Of a stretch of 64,000 nt of DNA, positions 33,229 through 43,912 are shown one piece after another. The notes beneath the pieces are model-generated. The model searched no databases. It saw nothing but the letters and a program-made list of their open reading frames with translations, and had not been told where the DNA came from. Source of the DNA: Planctomycetota bacterium (GTDB taxonomy: Bacteria; Planctomycetota; UBA1135; JACQFD01); contig JACQFD010000026.1 in assembly GCA_016200225.1 (NCBI GenBank), positions 142,077 to 206,076 on the forward strand, written 5' to 3'. Made by a program: the position numbers and the translations under genes. The first letter of the stretch is position 1. Each line of letters starts with the position of its first letter.

Positions 33229-35760
33229 TTGGATAGGAACGTGGTTTCCACGCTCCTCTTATTTGTAATCGCCGCGCTTCAAAGCGCGGGCCCGGGTGCC
33301 GAACTCCAATTGACGGAACGCGCGCTACCCGCGGCATTGAAGGGTTTCATTCACGGTCCGGCCGCCGACATGGGAGACATCGACGGCGACGGAACGGCCG
33401 ATTTCGTCCAAGCGATGCCCGATTCGGAATTTGGCGAAGTTCAATTCGGCCGCGTCGTACTGGTGTCGGGTTTGACGCGCCGCCCGCTTCTCGCCGTTCG
33501 CAGTCATCAAGCCGTCGATCAATTCGGAACATCTGTAGCGAATGCGGGCGATCTCGACGCCGACGGGTTGGATGATTTTATCGTTGGCGCCCCGCAGGCA
33601 TTTGTTACAGGAACGGGCGGGCTCGCGGGCCGCGCAACTGTATATTCGAGCAAGGGCGGTCGCAAGATCTGGAGCGTGCTCGGAACGGCGGGCGGCGATC
33701 TGCTCGGCCAAACTGTAGCATCCATCGGCGATATCGATCAGGACGGCATTCCGGACGTCGCGATCGCGGCGGTCGGGTCGAGCCTCGGGCGCGACCACGC
33801 GGGCGCGGTGCGCATCGTCTCGGGGAGGACCGGAATAGAAATATTAACGATACCCGGAGCGGCGGCGGGCGGAAAATTTGGATACTCCATTTGCGCGGTC
33901 GGCGACGTCGACGGCGACGGCGTGCCCGAATTCGCGGCCGGCGCCCCGTTCGCGGGCGGACTCGCGGAAGGCGCCGTGCAAATTGTATCGTTAACGGATC
34001 CGTCGGGAGGGCTCGCGATCGCCGGCGATTCCGCCATCGCTAATTTTGGTTTCAGTCTCGCCGCGCTCGCGCCGGATAAAACAGATAGCTCGGGCGGCGG
34101 CGCGCGCATCGCCGTGGGCGCTCCGCAGGAGTCGAATCGCGCGGGCGATCCCGCCGGCGCCGTTCATTTGTTAAATATCAGCCATTCGGGCGGCGGTTTT
34201 GCATCCGCTACGATGCGAATTTACTTCGGCGATCAGTTATTCGAATATTTCGGCGCGACGCTCGCGGCCGGCCCGTTCGCCGATCCTTTACAAACTGCGA
34301 TCGCCGTCGGCTCGCCGCGTTTTTCCACGCGTTCCGCCGAGGGCGCGGGCAGAGTTCGTATCTATTCGACCGGCGGCTCGCGCGTTTTGTTAGAAGTCGC
34401 CGGAACGCAGATGGAGGAACAATATTCACATTCGCTCGCGGCGTTGCGCGGAAAAGGCGGATACTCAAATTTACTGATCAACGCGCCCGGTTTCGGCACC
34501 GAACTCCAGACGCTCGTCGGGCGAACGTCGTGCGTCGCCGGAAATGGTAAAATTATGTTTCAGATCGCGGGCGCGGCCGGAGGGCAGCAGCGCGGGTACG
34601 CGATGGCCGCGGCGGGAGATTGGAATCGGGACGGCATCGTCGACGTCGCCGTTTCGAGCCCGACCGCCGATAGCGCAACGTTGAATTTTGCCGGAACCGT
34701 CGAAATCGTTTCGGGCGCCGACGGAGCGGTTTTGCGCTCGATCAACGGTAATAATAATTATGGATATTTCGGACAGGCGGTCGAATCGGTCGGCGATCTG
34801 GACGGCGACGGAATTCCCGAAATCGCGATCGGCGAACCATTCTTTACAGATGGACGCCAGCCCGTGGGCGCCGTGCATATTTACAGTTCCACGGGACGCA
34901 TGCTCGCGGATTGGATTGGAACGGAAGGCGCGGCCGATTTCGGATGGACGATCCGATCGATCGCGGATCTGGACGGCGACGGATTCTCCGATGTGGCCGT
35001 CGCGGCGCCGCTCGGCGGATTGCAACAAAACGTTCCGGCGCGCGTTTATTGCATTTCGTCGAAAACCGGAAGGCAACTATTTTCCATTGCGGGAACCACC
35101 ACCGCCGGCGGATTTGGAACATCGCTCGCGTTCGCGGCGCCGGATCGTTTACATACAAAAGGCGTTCTCTGGGCCGGCGAACCCTCCGCAATTGTAAACT
35201 CCGCCCCCGCCGGCGCGGCGCTGGCGTTCGACCTCGATTCGCGCGCCGCCGTCGCGACGCTGGCGGGCCAAAATGCAAATGATGCATTCGGATTTTCATT
35301 AATATTAACGAATTCGGGCCCGGAGCCGTCGCAAAGTATTATTGTCGGCGCTCCGAACACGCAGGGCGGAGTGGGAACCGTCTATGCCTTCGGCGCCGAC
35401 GGCGCGCGCCGATGGTCGCTCGATGGAACGTCGCCGTTCGGAAACTTCGGATTCGCGATTGCATCGTTAACAACGGCCGGCGCCCCCGCGCTCGTCGCGA
35501 TCGGCGCGCCGTTTTCCGACGACGTCGAGGGCCCCCCAACGAACGGGTTCGATGATAATAAACCTGGCGCGGGCAGCGTGACGCTCGTCGACGCCGACGC
35601 CGGACTCGAATTGCAAACGCAATATTCCATTCAGGGCTGTTCCGCCCTTGGCTACAGCTTCGCCGCCTTCGGGACGCCCGGACAAGTCCGCCTCGTCTCG
35701 AGCGCGCCGATCACCGACGCGGTGGGCGCGCTATATTTTTATAATTTAACGATCAAATAA
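33229..35760 (+). CDS. Exported FG-GAP (integrin-alpha-like) repeat protein
   Basis: An 843-residue protein with a short signal sequence (VVSTLLLFVIAALQSAG) and FG-GAP repeats forming one or two beta-propellers. At least seven calcium-binding loops are seen: DIDGDGTADFV, DLDADGLDDFI, DIDQDGIPDVA, DVDGDGVPEFA, DWNRDGIVDVA, DLDGDGIPEIA and DLDGDGFSDVA. Each is followed by the typical G-A-P segment. Further repeats without loops fill the C-terminal third. The start is the TTG at 33229 in the track; a GTG at 33241 is just as likely. Probably a surface adhesin or structural protein. It ends 8 bases before the convergent macroglobulin gene. Confidence 0.85.
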   Translation: MDRNVVSTLLLFVIAALQSAGPGAELQLTERALPAALKGFIHGPAADMGDIDGDGTADFVQAMPDSEFGEVQFGRVVLVSGLTRRPLLAVRSHQAVDQFGTSVANAGDLDADGLDDFIVGAPQAFVTGTGGLAGRATVYSSKGGRKIWSVLGTAGGDLLGQTVASIGDIDQDGIPDVAIAAVGSSLGRDHAGAVRIVSGRTGIEILTIPGAAAGGKFGYSICAVGDVDGDGVPEFAAGAPFAGGLAEGAVQIVSLTDPSGGLAIAGDSAIANFGFSLAALAPDKTDSSGGGARIAVGAPQESNRAGDPAGAVHLLNISHSGGGFASATMRIYFGDQLFEYFGATLAAGPFADPLQTAIAVGSPRFSTRSAEGAGRVRIYSTGGSRVLLEVAGTQMEEQYSHSLAALRGKGGYSNLLINAPGFGTELQTLVGRTSCVAGNGKIMFQIAGAAGGQQRGYAMAAAGDWNRDGIVDVAVSSPTADSATLNFAGTVEIVSGADGAVLRSINGNNNYGYFGQAVESVGDLDGDGIPEIAIGEPFFTDGRQPVGAVHIYSSTGRMLADWIGTEGAADFGWTIRSIADLDGDGFSDVAVAAPLGGLQQNVPARVYCISSKTGRQLFSIAGTTTAGGFGTSLAFAAPDRLHTKGVLWAGEPSAIVNSAPAGAALAFDLDSRAAVATLAGQNANDAFGFSLILTNSGPEPSQSIIVGAPNTQGGVGTVYAFGADGARRWSLDGTSPFGNFGFAIASLTTAGAPALVAIGAPFSDDVEGPPTNGFDDNKPGAGSVTLVDADAGLELQTQYSIQGCSALGYSFAAFGTPGQVRLVSSAPITDAVGALYFYNLTIK

Positions 35761-35768
35761 TCCGGCGA

Positions 35769-38700
35769 TCATTTAACACGGTTCACTTCGACGCCCTGTT
35801 GCTGGACTTTTAGTTTATTTTCGAGCTGGACCGCGTTTCGGCTGTTGTTTTCGAAATTCAATTGTTGTAACTCGCGGACCGCGTCTTCGTTAAAGTTGCC
35901 GCCCTTGAATTGGCCCTGTTGCGAGGGTTTGGCGTCGGCCTGCGGTTTCGGCGGCACGAGGTCGGCCTGGCCGCGGAAAAACGCAAAGCTCGGACCCGTT
36001 TTGTCCGCGCCCGCCGTCGGTTGAACCTGCGCCACCACCGTCGCGCGCCCATGGACGCCGTCGGCAATGTAAACACCGCGCAAATCCGTGACGCCGAGAT
36101 TGACGCTGCCGTCGCGCGATCCCACGACGCGCACGTCGGCTTTCGCAACGCTGGCATTCTTCGAATCGCGAACATTGATCCAAATACGCCCCGCGTCGAC
36201 GTCCTCGCGCACCTCAAGTTTCAAATCGGTTCTTAACAATAACGTCGCCGCCGCGAGCGATTCGCTGCCGGAATCTCCGGCGCTCCGCATCACGATCAGA
36301 TAGGCGCCCTTATCCTTAAGATCGAGCGAAATATTAGTATCCTTTTCCGTAAAATCCTCGGCTGTTCCGAGTTCGACGTCCTTCACCGTCAGCGGGGCGA
36401 TGCCGCTCAAATCGATATTTGTCATTCGATCGAGATTGCGTTCCATCAAATACAATCGCATCAAATCCACGCGGTAAACTCGCATATTTACTTTAGCAAT
36501 ATTCTTCGAGTGCGCGAGAAACTCCGCCGCGTCGGCCATCGCGAGCACTTTCACGGGCGGCAGCGTTAAACTTCGTTGACGGAAATTCTGCACCGCGTCG
36601 GACGCGTCGGTGAATGCCGCGCGCACTTTTTCATATTCCTGGACAGCGCCTTTGATATCGCCGGTTGCATGTAATATTTGCGCGCGCAGAAGCGTGGCCC
36701 GGTCGCGATAACTGCTCGGACCGCGGCCGCCGCCGGAGCCGATGAAGTTTTCTGTTATGACGCGTTTTAATACATCCAGCGCCGCGGCCGATTCGCCGCT
36801 CGCGAAGCGCGCGTAGCCCTCGAGATACAATACTTTGTCGAGCCACTCGGACGTCGGGTAGCGCCGCTCGAACGCCGAACAACTGTCGATCACTTGCTTG
36901 AATTGCTCGAGACTTAACAATGCCGAGAGATAACCGAACGCCGCTTCCGGCGCGAGGCTGCTCTCCGGGCCGCGGACCATGTATTCGACTTCCAATCCCG
37001 TCGCGATCGTTAATAACTGTTCCTTGGACACGCCTTTCAATGTTTTCGGCATGTTCGCCGCGGTCGCCGTGACGAGCCCGGCGAGTTCATGAATAGATAT
37101 TAACGAATCCGGGAGATCGGCATATATGGAATGGAGTTCCATCAAAAACCGCACGGCGGCGAAGAACTCGTTTTCTCTTAGTAATGCGCCGGCCACGTTC
37201 GCGTCGCGGCGGTAAAGCGCGCCGAGAGTTCCGCGGAACACAAGATCGGCCATTTCAGCCTGCTGGGCATTCACATACGCGTCGCCGACTTGCGCGATGG
37301 TCTCGAACGGGAAGACGACGTCCGCGAACCGGTCGCGAATCCGTTCGAATGCGTTGATGGCTTCGATCGAATCTTTACGTTCGAGCGCTTCTGTAAGAAT
37401 CGACCGCGACGCTTCGCGCAGAAATTCGGGACGTAAATGATAATCCACGCACAACTTTCGAAGCAGAACCGCGCCTTCGGCGTGCTGCCCCGCGTCGAAT
37501 CGCTCCATGCCCTCGAAATATAACTCATCGGCCGTTCGATTGAACACATCGGGCGAAGGAGTCCCGATGGGAAGTATATTTAAGGATCGCGCGTCCGTCT
37601 CGCCGAACAATTCGGGTCGGTACGACGAACGCATGACCGCCGGCGCGAATGTATAGGAACCGGATCGCGACGCGATAATTTTATAATGCAACCAGCCATT
37701 TGTAGAATTGGACGCGAACGCCGCGAAAATACTACCGTTGCGGAGCACGGCCCGCTCGAAATTCCCTTGAATCGAATTGGGCACGAGTTCGCAGCCGGCC
37801 GGAATGGGTTCCTCCATGACGACGTAGTCCCACTTCGCGTTCTCCGGCTCCCGAATGCCGAATCCGAGCATCACCGTGGCTTCGGTGCCGACCGTAAGAT
37901 TCTTAACATCATATTGAACCGGCTTGTAACGGCTGTCCTCGACGACGCTGTATCCGCGCTGGATCGTTTTTCCTTTAAATGTTAACAAAGCGGGCTGGAT
38001 CTCGCGCGAAAGATACGCATGTTGCTGATCGGGCTTGCGGAAACCGTTGCCGACGGCCGAAATCGTCGCGAACAGCGCGACTTCGCCGCGGCCTTCGAGC
38101 GTCGCGCGGATTTGATTCTTTTCGAGAATTTTGTCCGCCGGCACTTCGATCGTGAGTTCGCCCTTCAGATCGGCGCTCTTTAACGATTTCAACTCGCCAT
38201 TATTTAATTCAATTTTCAGCGTGTACGCGGCGTTTTCGACTTTGACATTCATAAAGTTCGCGACAAGTCCGCGGACCGCCGCCGCCTCGCCGCGATCCGT
38301 CGCAAAGTGCTTGCGGCTCGTCCGGAGCGCGTCGACCGCATTCTTCAAATGCGGCTCCGACGGTTCCACTTCGGCGATCGCCGCGATCGCGAGACCCGTG
38401 GCTTCGAGCGCGTCGACGGCCGCGATTTTTCCGGCGCCGAACGGAAGCGCATCGTTTGTATTTTGAATTCTGCGCTTCAATGTATCGATAACTTCGGAGG
38501 CGAGGTCGCGCCGCGCCATGCGCGAATCCGCGAGCGCGAGCAGCGCGAGTCCGGTATCTGTTAACTCCGCGCGCGAACGCTGCAATCGTTGGTTCGATTC
38601 CACGTCCGCCGAATCCGCTTCCGCGAGAGCATACAAAACGCGCGCGCGGTCGGTCGTGGATTCGAGTTTATGACTATTCTCGCGGGCCCAATTGATAAGT

Positions 38701-41700
38701 CTTCCGAGCACCGCGTCGGAGACTTCGAAACCGGCGCGTTTCGCGCGCGCGAGGAACGCGAGACCGCGCGCCGTCGTCGCCGCGTCGGGGCGGATCGGTT
38801 GAATCATCTTATCGGTGAGGCGGTTCGAGTTTCCCGCCCACGAAAGCGTTCCATCGGCGCCCAAATCCATGGAAACGCGCGCGACGGCGTCGCGAACGCG
38901 CTGCCGCGTCTTTGCTAATAATGCTTCGTCCGCGAGTCCGGCGCGTCCAATATATATTAAACGAAACAGCGCATTCTCGCCGCGCGTGACGGACCAGCCC
39001 GGCGAATCCTGAAACGCGTCGGGGCTGCTGTAGTATTTAACATGGGAATGCGCGTCCTCGAGAATGTCCGCGTCCATGCCCGGACTCAGATGAATCTCGA
39101 GGCGCGGATTGCGAAGTTTACCGAAATCCTTCAATCCGAGATTAATGATCGACTTGTCGCGCACGATTCCGCTCGCGCTGTCAATATATAACGATCCCGC
39201 GGGATGCACATTGATAACATTTTCCATCGCGTCGTCGGCGTGGTCCGCTTTCGCGCGCACGGTGATTTTTGTTGTATTCGCGGTTCCGATTACGATCGGA
39301 CGCGACGCCGTGCCCTCTTCGCCGGCGTTCAGATCCAGATGCGCGCTCCCGCTGCCTTCGCCGCCCGTAACTGTTATTTCGGCGTCGACCGAGAGTTTTT
39401 TATCTGTTGCATTGCGCACCAGGATCGCCGAATCCATACGATCGCCCTCGACGACCGCGGAAGGCAGCCGCAGCGACGTTTCGAGATCCTTGTGCGTCTG
39501 GAAAGTGCCCGCGCCTTCGCCCAGTTCTGTAATTTTCGTCGCCGCCCGCGCGGCGACGCTCCACTCCGTCGTCGAACCGGGCGTTTTTAATGTAATAAAA
39601 CCCGCGCCTGTAGCATCGCTCGTGCCAATTGTAAAACATGCATTCTCCGAAAAATCGGTGCGAACGACCGGCTCCGCCGCGGTTTCATTATGATCGTCGA
39701 AGTCGCTTCGCCAGGATTCATCGTCGGCGAGCGAAGAATTTCCCGCATAACTAACAAAATCCCCTTGTGGAATCTTGCCGGCACTGCCGGCCGCGCGTCG
39801 AAGCGAACTCAGGGAACTCTTGTCTTTATTTGCAGAATTCTTGCCGCCGAAAGTCCGCTGACTGCGGCCGCGAGCGGGTGATTTCGCGGGTTGCCCTCCC
39901 GATGCCCCAGCAAGAACGCCCATGTCTTCCGCCGCCGCCTCCAATTCGAGGCTATCGATTTGTGCATCGTCACTGGGCGCATAGCCGAGTTTCTTTAATT
40001 CATCAGATTTCTCGGCTGGCGCGGCCGACGGAGTGTTCGCGGCGCCGGGACGCTTCTTGCCTGAACGATCGGCCACGCGGCCGCCGCCCGCACCCCCTCC
40101 CGCTACAGTTAATAAATCCACAGACTTTAGATCCTCATTCAATGCATATGCGGTCGAAGAAGGTCCGCCGGGCGTCGAATGACTATTTGCGCGTCGCTCC
40201 AATTCCTCGCGAACGCGCAGTTCCTCGGCCGCTAAGTCTCCGGAAACGCGCCGCGTCTGGGCATCATAAGCAAAACCGCACGACGAGGTCATGGCCGTCC
40301 CCGCGTCGCGGAGCGCCGGATAGAAATAATCGAGAAGTTTAACGTTCGTGTCGGGCCGCTTCGCGAGGAACGCGGCGTCGACCGCTGAAATTAACACTTC
40401 GGCGGAGACGGGATTGCCGCGCGCGTCGTGAACTGTAAATTCAATTTTCGCTTCCGCTCCGGGCGCGACCGGGTCCTTCGGCGGTTTGACTTCGATGCTC
40501 AAACCCTTCGCGATACTAATTCTACGGCCTGCATGATACAGTTTCCAGTCGTCGACGGCGGCGAGCGAGAGCGTCGCCTGCGGCGCGAGTTTTTCGTCCA
40601 TGGTGAATTCAAGGAAACTCTCGCCGCGCGCGACCTTGGCGATTTTATAACTTAAAACGCCGTCGCCGTCGAACGTCACGAGCGCCGAACGCTCCTTCGA
40701 CAAACGCGAAATGACGCGGACTTTCATCGTTTCGCCAAGTTTCCAGCGTTCGCGGTCGACGAAGATTCTTAGCTTTTGCGCGTCGTCGTCGCCGGAAACT
40801 GTAACTGTAGTTTCGGCGGCGACGATCGATCCGAACGCATCCTTGCCCTCGACGCGAATGGTATAAACTCCACCTTCCGCGACGGTCACGCGCGAAGCGG
40901 CGTTGCCGGTTTTTATATCTGTTGTAACATTCGTAGTATGCACTTCGCGGCGGCCTTTCGGTTCGTTCCGCAGGACCTTGATTTGTAATTCCGCCGCATA
41001 GGGCTTCTTCGCCGCGTCGCGGGCTTCGATCGCGAGATCGATCGGTTCGTTTACTAAAACAACCGCCTGCGCCGCCTTGATCGACGGGCGGAATCCAACG
41101 GTTGCAACCGTCAAGTCGCCGACGCCGAACGCCCCTTCGTCGTCCATGCGCGCGACCACCGAATACGTTCCTTCGTCGGCAAGTTCGCGCGTCTCAAATG
41201 TAAAATTTACCGTTCCGGTTTCGTCGGTCATCAACGTGAGCGGATCGTTCACATCGAGCGAAATATTCAATTGACGTTTCGCCGCCGGCCCGCCCGAAAA
41301 GTAACGCGCCTTCACGCTGCCTTTCACGGTGTCGCCGCGCATCAACACGGGCTTTTCAATCGTAACTTCGAGCTTGATGCGGTCGCGGCGCACCTCCTCG
41401 ATTTCGACCGCGCGCGTGCCGAGCACGGTCTTGTTCGCGACGTCGTAGGCCGTGACCGTCCACGATCCATAATTAGCATTTGTCGGAAGTTCGAGATTCG
41501 CGAGCGCCGTGCCGAAAGCCGTGAGGTTCGCGTCGACCGATCGAACGACGACGCCCGCCGGATCCGCGAGCGAAATCTTTATATCGCGCCCGTCTTGAAT
41601 TGTATATTGATTATCCTTGACGCCGCGGACGATCGACCAGGCGCGAACGGCGTCGCCGGGGCGATAGGAACTCCGATCTGTAATGACGAGCGTGCGCTCC

Positions 41701-43820
41701 GAAAGCGCCTGCGTTTTTGTTATAGATCCAACGTCCATTCCGGAGACGGCCGCGCCCATTTCGGAGCTTCCGTAGACTACCAATTTGTCGACGTTGCCCT
41801 CCCACGCCGCCATTTTGTATAAAACGCCGTCGGCGCCGGTTTTGTCTTCGAGGAGGATTTTCTTGCCGTCGCTGACGACCATGCGCGCGTCGCGCACGGG
41901 CTCGCCCGTGATCGCGTTCTGCGCGAACACGAGCACGCCGCGCGGCATTCCTTTTGTTATAAATACGAGATCGCTGACGAGCACGAGCGTGGATGCCTCG
42001 AATTCGCCGTCGTCGACTTTCACAACGTAGGCGCCGGGCTTTCCTTTAAATTCACCGAGCGCGACCGCTTGCGTCGTTTGTTTATGAGCGACGTACGGCG
42101 ACGCCGAAACTTCGCGGCGCACGTCGGGTTCGATGACTTCGACGTCGAGCGCGTCGATTTTGGGCGTCGCGAGTTTCGATCGGAAGAAAACCTCGAGATC
42201 GAGTTTGAATGCGCGGAGGCGTAGTTTTTGTATATTCCGCGTCGTGACGTCGATCGAGGGCTCCTCGTCGCTGCGCCATGTGCGTTTGGTTTTTACAATG
42301 AGTTGTTTTTCCTGAAGAGCCGCGATTCGTTGCCTGGCCATGTCCTGCCACGGCCCGACGACCTTTTTGTAAGTTTCGATCGCTTTATCATAATCGAACG
42401 TTTTTTCTTCATAAATGCGTCCGACGTTGAACATCGCCTCCGAACTTTCATTGGTATTCGCGTAACGGCTCGCGACGCGCTCGAATTCCTCGCGCGCGAC
42501 GTCGAAGCGCTCGCGTTTTTCCTCGACGACGGCGAGATACATCGCCGTTTTCGCGTGTCGTTCGTCGAGCGGATGGCCGGCGAGAAATGTTAGAATCGCC
42601 GCGCGCGCGGCATCCCCCTTGTCCTTGGCCGCCTGCGTGGATTCGAACGCGTCGGCGACGGCTTTCATTGCAATTGAATATTCGGCGTCGACGATCGCGC
42701 GGTTCACGGTCGCGAATTCGCCATGCGTGGGATGCTCCGTTAGATATAACTTCCACGCGCCGATCGCTTCATTAAACTTGCCCTGTTGATACAAAATCGC
42801 GCCAATGCGGGCGCGCGCGACGGCAATGCGCTGATCCTTGTCGTCTTTCTGCGCGGATGATACAAATGCGCCGAAATCGCGCGCGGCTTCGTCGAGTCGC
42901 GACCTCGCGAGTTCTGCGACGGCGATCTGAAACGCCGCGTTGCGCGTGAGATCGGCCTTTGGATATTTTGTTATCAATTCCTGATAGGCGGCGACGCCCT
43001 GGGCGAGGGAATCGTCGTCGACGGGATTGGGCATGCCGAATGTCAGCGCGATTTCATTCAGCGCATCGGGCGCCTTTTCCGCCGCCGGATGATCTTTAAT
43101 AAAATTGCGCATGGCGCGGCGCGCGCCGCGCAAATCGCCCGTCTGGCGCTGCAGCGTCGCAACCTTGAATTGAATTTCACCATTCGGCCCGTCGCCCGCG
43201 ACTTTTTGAATCGCGCGAACGCGATTCAACGCATCGGGAAACTCATTTAACTTTTCGGACATCTCCGCGCCCTTGAGGCGCACGCGCGTGTCGTCGTCCT
43301 TCGGCAATTCGAGCGTCGCCGCCAAATCATAAAAAACGCGGGCGCGCGCCCAATCGGGCGTCGTCGTTTTTTCGGCCTTCTCCGCGTAATCGAGATAAAT
43401 CTTTGCGAGTTCCATGCGCCGCGCGGGCGCCAGCATTTTTTGTAACATTTCGCGCTCGATCGCCGCCGCGCCCGCGAAATCCTTTTGTATTCTCTTCGCC
43501 GCGGCGATTCCATCGCGCGCGCGCGCCGCTTCCGGGCCCTTCGGAAAATCCTTTATATAACTTTCAAAGACCGCGACCGCCCCCGGACCGTCGCCCGCGA
43601 GAACCAACGCGTGTCCCCGCAAAAACCGGCGCCCCGCCGCCTGATCGGCCGTCCCCTCGTCCTTCGCGAGCGCGTCGGCAGCATCCCGATACTTACGATC
43701 GAGGATCATTACTTTTGCGCGATTCAGTACTTCATCCTGATCCGAAAAGTAAACTCCGGCCGCGCCGAGAGAAGCTAATAATACAAAAACAGGTAACGCG
43801 ATGCGCAGAATTTTTAACAT
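35769..43820 (-). CDS. Giant alpha-2-macroglobulin-like protein with flanking TPR regions
   Basis: A 2683-residue exported protein. After an N-terminal hydrophobic segment (IALPVFVLLASLGAAGVYF) come TPR-like repeats to about residue 480. Macroglobulin beta domains follow, including the MG2 pattern TDRSSYRPGDAVRAWS near 720. A Gly/Ser/Ala-rich insert sits around 1170-1370, then the A2M segment VVRTDFSENACFTIGTSDATG and STTEWSVAARA near 1400. The helical thioester-type domain follows, but the Cys-x-Glu-Gln motif expected after LSPGMDADILE is absent. TPR repeats return near 2100-2400, and a carboxypeptidase-regulatory-like domain and Gln/Asn-rich tail end the protein. Bacterial relatives trap proteases in the periplasm; without a thioester this one could only trap by conformational change. 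It appears to be transcribed alone. Confidence 0.88.
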   Translation of the reverse strand: MLKILRIALPVFVLLASLGAAGVYFSDQDEVLNRAKVMILDRKYRDAADALAKDEGTADQAAGRRFLRGHALVLAGDGPGAVAVFESYIKDFPKGPEAARARDGIAAAKRIQKDFAGAAAIEREMLQKMLAPARRMELAKIYLDYAEKAEKTTTPDWARARVFYDLAATLELPKDDDTRVRLKGAEMSEKLNEFPDALNRVRAIQKVAGDGPNGEIQFKVATLQRQTGDLRGARRAMRNFIKDHPAAEKAPDALNEIALTFGMPNPVDDDSLAQGVAAYQELITKYPKADLTRNAAFQIAVAELARSRLDEAARDFGAFVSSAQKDDKDQRIAVARARIGAILYQQGKFNEAIGAWKLYLTEHPTHGEFATVNRAIVDAEYSIAMKAVADAFESTQAAKDKGDAARAAILTFLAGHPLDERHAKTAMYLAVVEEKRERFDVAREEFERVASRYANTNESSEAMFNVGRIYEEKTFDYDKAIETYKKVVGPWQDMARQRIAALQEKQLIVKTKRTWRSDEEPSIDVTTRNIQKLRLRAFKLDLEVFFRSKLATPKIDALDVEVIEPDVRREVSASPYVAHKQTTQAVALGEFKGKPGAYVVKVDDGEFEASTLVLVSDLVFITKGMPRGVLVFAQNAITGEPVRDARMVVSDGKKILLEDKTGADGVLYKMAAWEGNVDKLVVYGSSEMGAAVSGMDVGSITKTQALSERTLVITDRSSYRPGDAVRAWSIVRGVKDNQYTIQDGRDIKISLADPAGVVVRSVDANLTAFGTALANLELPTNANYGSWTVTAYDVANKTVLGTRAVEIEEVRRDRIKLEVTIEKPVLMRGDTVKGSVKARYFSGGPAAKRQLNISLDVNDPLTLMTDETGTVNFTFETRELADEGTYSVVARMDDEGAFGVGDLTVATVGFRPSIKAAQAVVLVNEPIDLAIEARDAAKKPYAAELQIKVLRNEPKGRREVHTTNVTTDIKTGNAASRVTVAEGGVYTIRVEGKDAFGSIVAAETTVTVSGDDDAQKLRIFVDRERWKLGETMKVRVISRLSKERSALVTFDGDGVLSYKIAKVARGESFLEFTMDEKLAPQATLSLAAVDDWKLYHAGRRISIAKGLSIEVKPPKDPVAPGAEAKIEFTVHDARGNPVSAEVLISAVDAAFLAKRPDTNVKLLDYFYPALRDAGTAMTSSCGFAYDAQTRRVSGDLAAEELRVREELERRANSHSTPGGPSSTAYALNEDLKSVDLLTVAGGGAGGGRVADRSGKKRPGAANTPSAAPAEKSDELKKLGYAPSDDAQIDSLELEAAAEDMGVLAGASGGQPAKSPARGRSQRTFGGKNSANKDKSSLSSLRRAAGSAGKIPQGDFVSYAGNSSLADDESWRSDFDDHNETAAEPVVRTDFSENACFTIGTSDATGAGFITLKTPGSTTEWSVAARAATKITELGEGAGTFQTHKDLETSLRLPSAVVEGDRMDSAILVRNATDKKLSVDAEITVTGGEGSGSAHLDLNAGEEGTASRPIVIGTANTTKITVRAKADHADDAMENVINVHPAGSLYIDSASGIVRDKSIINLGLKDFGKLRNPRLEIHLSPGMDADILEDAHSHVKYYSSPDAFQDSPGWSVTRGENALFRLIYIGRAGLADEALLAKTRQRVRDAVARVSMDLGADGTLSWAGNSNRLTDKMIQPIRPDAATTARGLAFLARAKRAGFEVSDAVLGRLINWARENSHKLESTTDRARVLYALAEADSADVESNQRLQRSRAELTDTGLALLALADSRMARRDLASEVIDTLKRRIQNTNDALPFGAGKIAAVDALEATGLAIAAIAEVEPSEPHLKNAVDALRTSRKHFATDRGEAAAVRGLVANFMNVKVENAAYTLKIELNNGELKSLKSADLKGELTIEVPADKILEKNQIRATLEGRGEVALFATISAVGNGFRKPDQQHAYLSREIQPALLTFKGKTIQRGYSVVEDSRYKPVQYDVKNLTVGTEATVMLGFGIREPENAKWDYVVMEEPIPAGCELVPNSIQGNFERAVLRNGSIFAAFASNSTNGWLHYKIIASRSGSYTFAPAVMRSSYRPELFGETDARSLNILPIGTPSPDVFNRTADELYFEGMERFDAGQHAEGAVLLRKLCVDYHLRPEFLREASRSILTEALERKDSIEAINAFERIRDRFADVVFPFETIAQVGDAYVNAQQAEMADLVFRGTLGALYRRDANVAGALLRENEFFAAVRFLMELHSIYADLPDSLISIHELAGLVTATAANMPKTLKGVSKEQLLTIATGLEVEYMVRGPESSLAPEAAFGYLSALLSLEQFKQVIDSCSAFERRYPTSEWLDKVLYLEGYARFASGESAAALDVLKRVITENFIGSGGGRGPSSYRDRATLLRAQILHATGDIKGAVQEYEKVRAAFTDASDAVQNFRQRSLTLPPVKVLAMADAAEFLAHSKNIAKVNMRVYRVDLMRLYLMERNLDRMTNIDLSGIAPLTVKDVELGTAEDFTEKDTNISLDLKDKGAYLIVMRSAGDSGSESLAAATLLLRTDLKLEVREDVDAGRIWINVRDSKNASVAKADVRVVGSRDGSVNLGVTDLRGVYIADGVHGRATVVAQVQPTAGADKTGPSFAFFRGQADLVPPKPQADAKPSQQGQFKGGNFNEDAVRELQQLNFENNSRNAVQLENKLKVQQQGVEVNRVK

Positions 43821-43912
43821 TGGATTTCTTGAAAGTTTGGCGGCCCGGCGCGCAATGGGCGACGCCGGCCGAAGGATTCAACGAATGCGGAGCGCCGTTA
43901 TTAGTCGATTCC

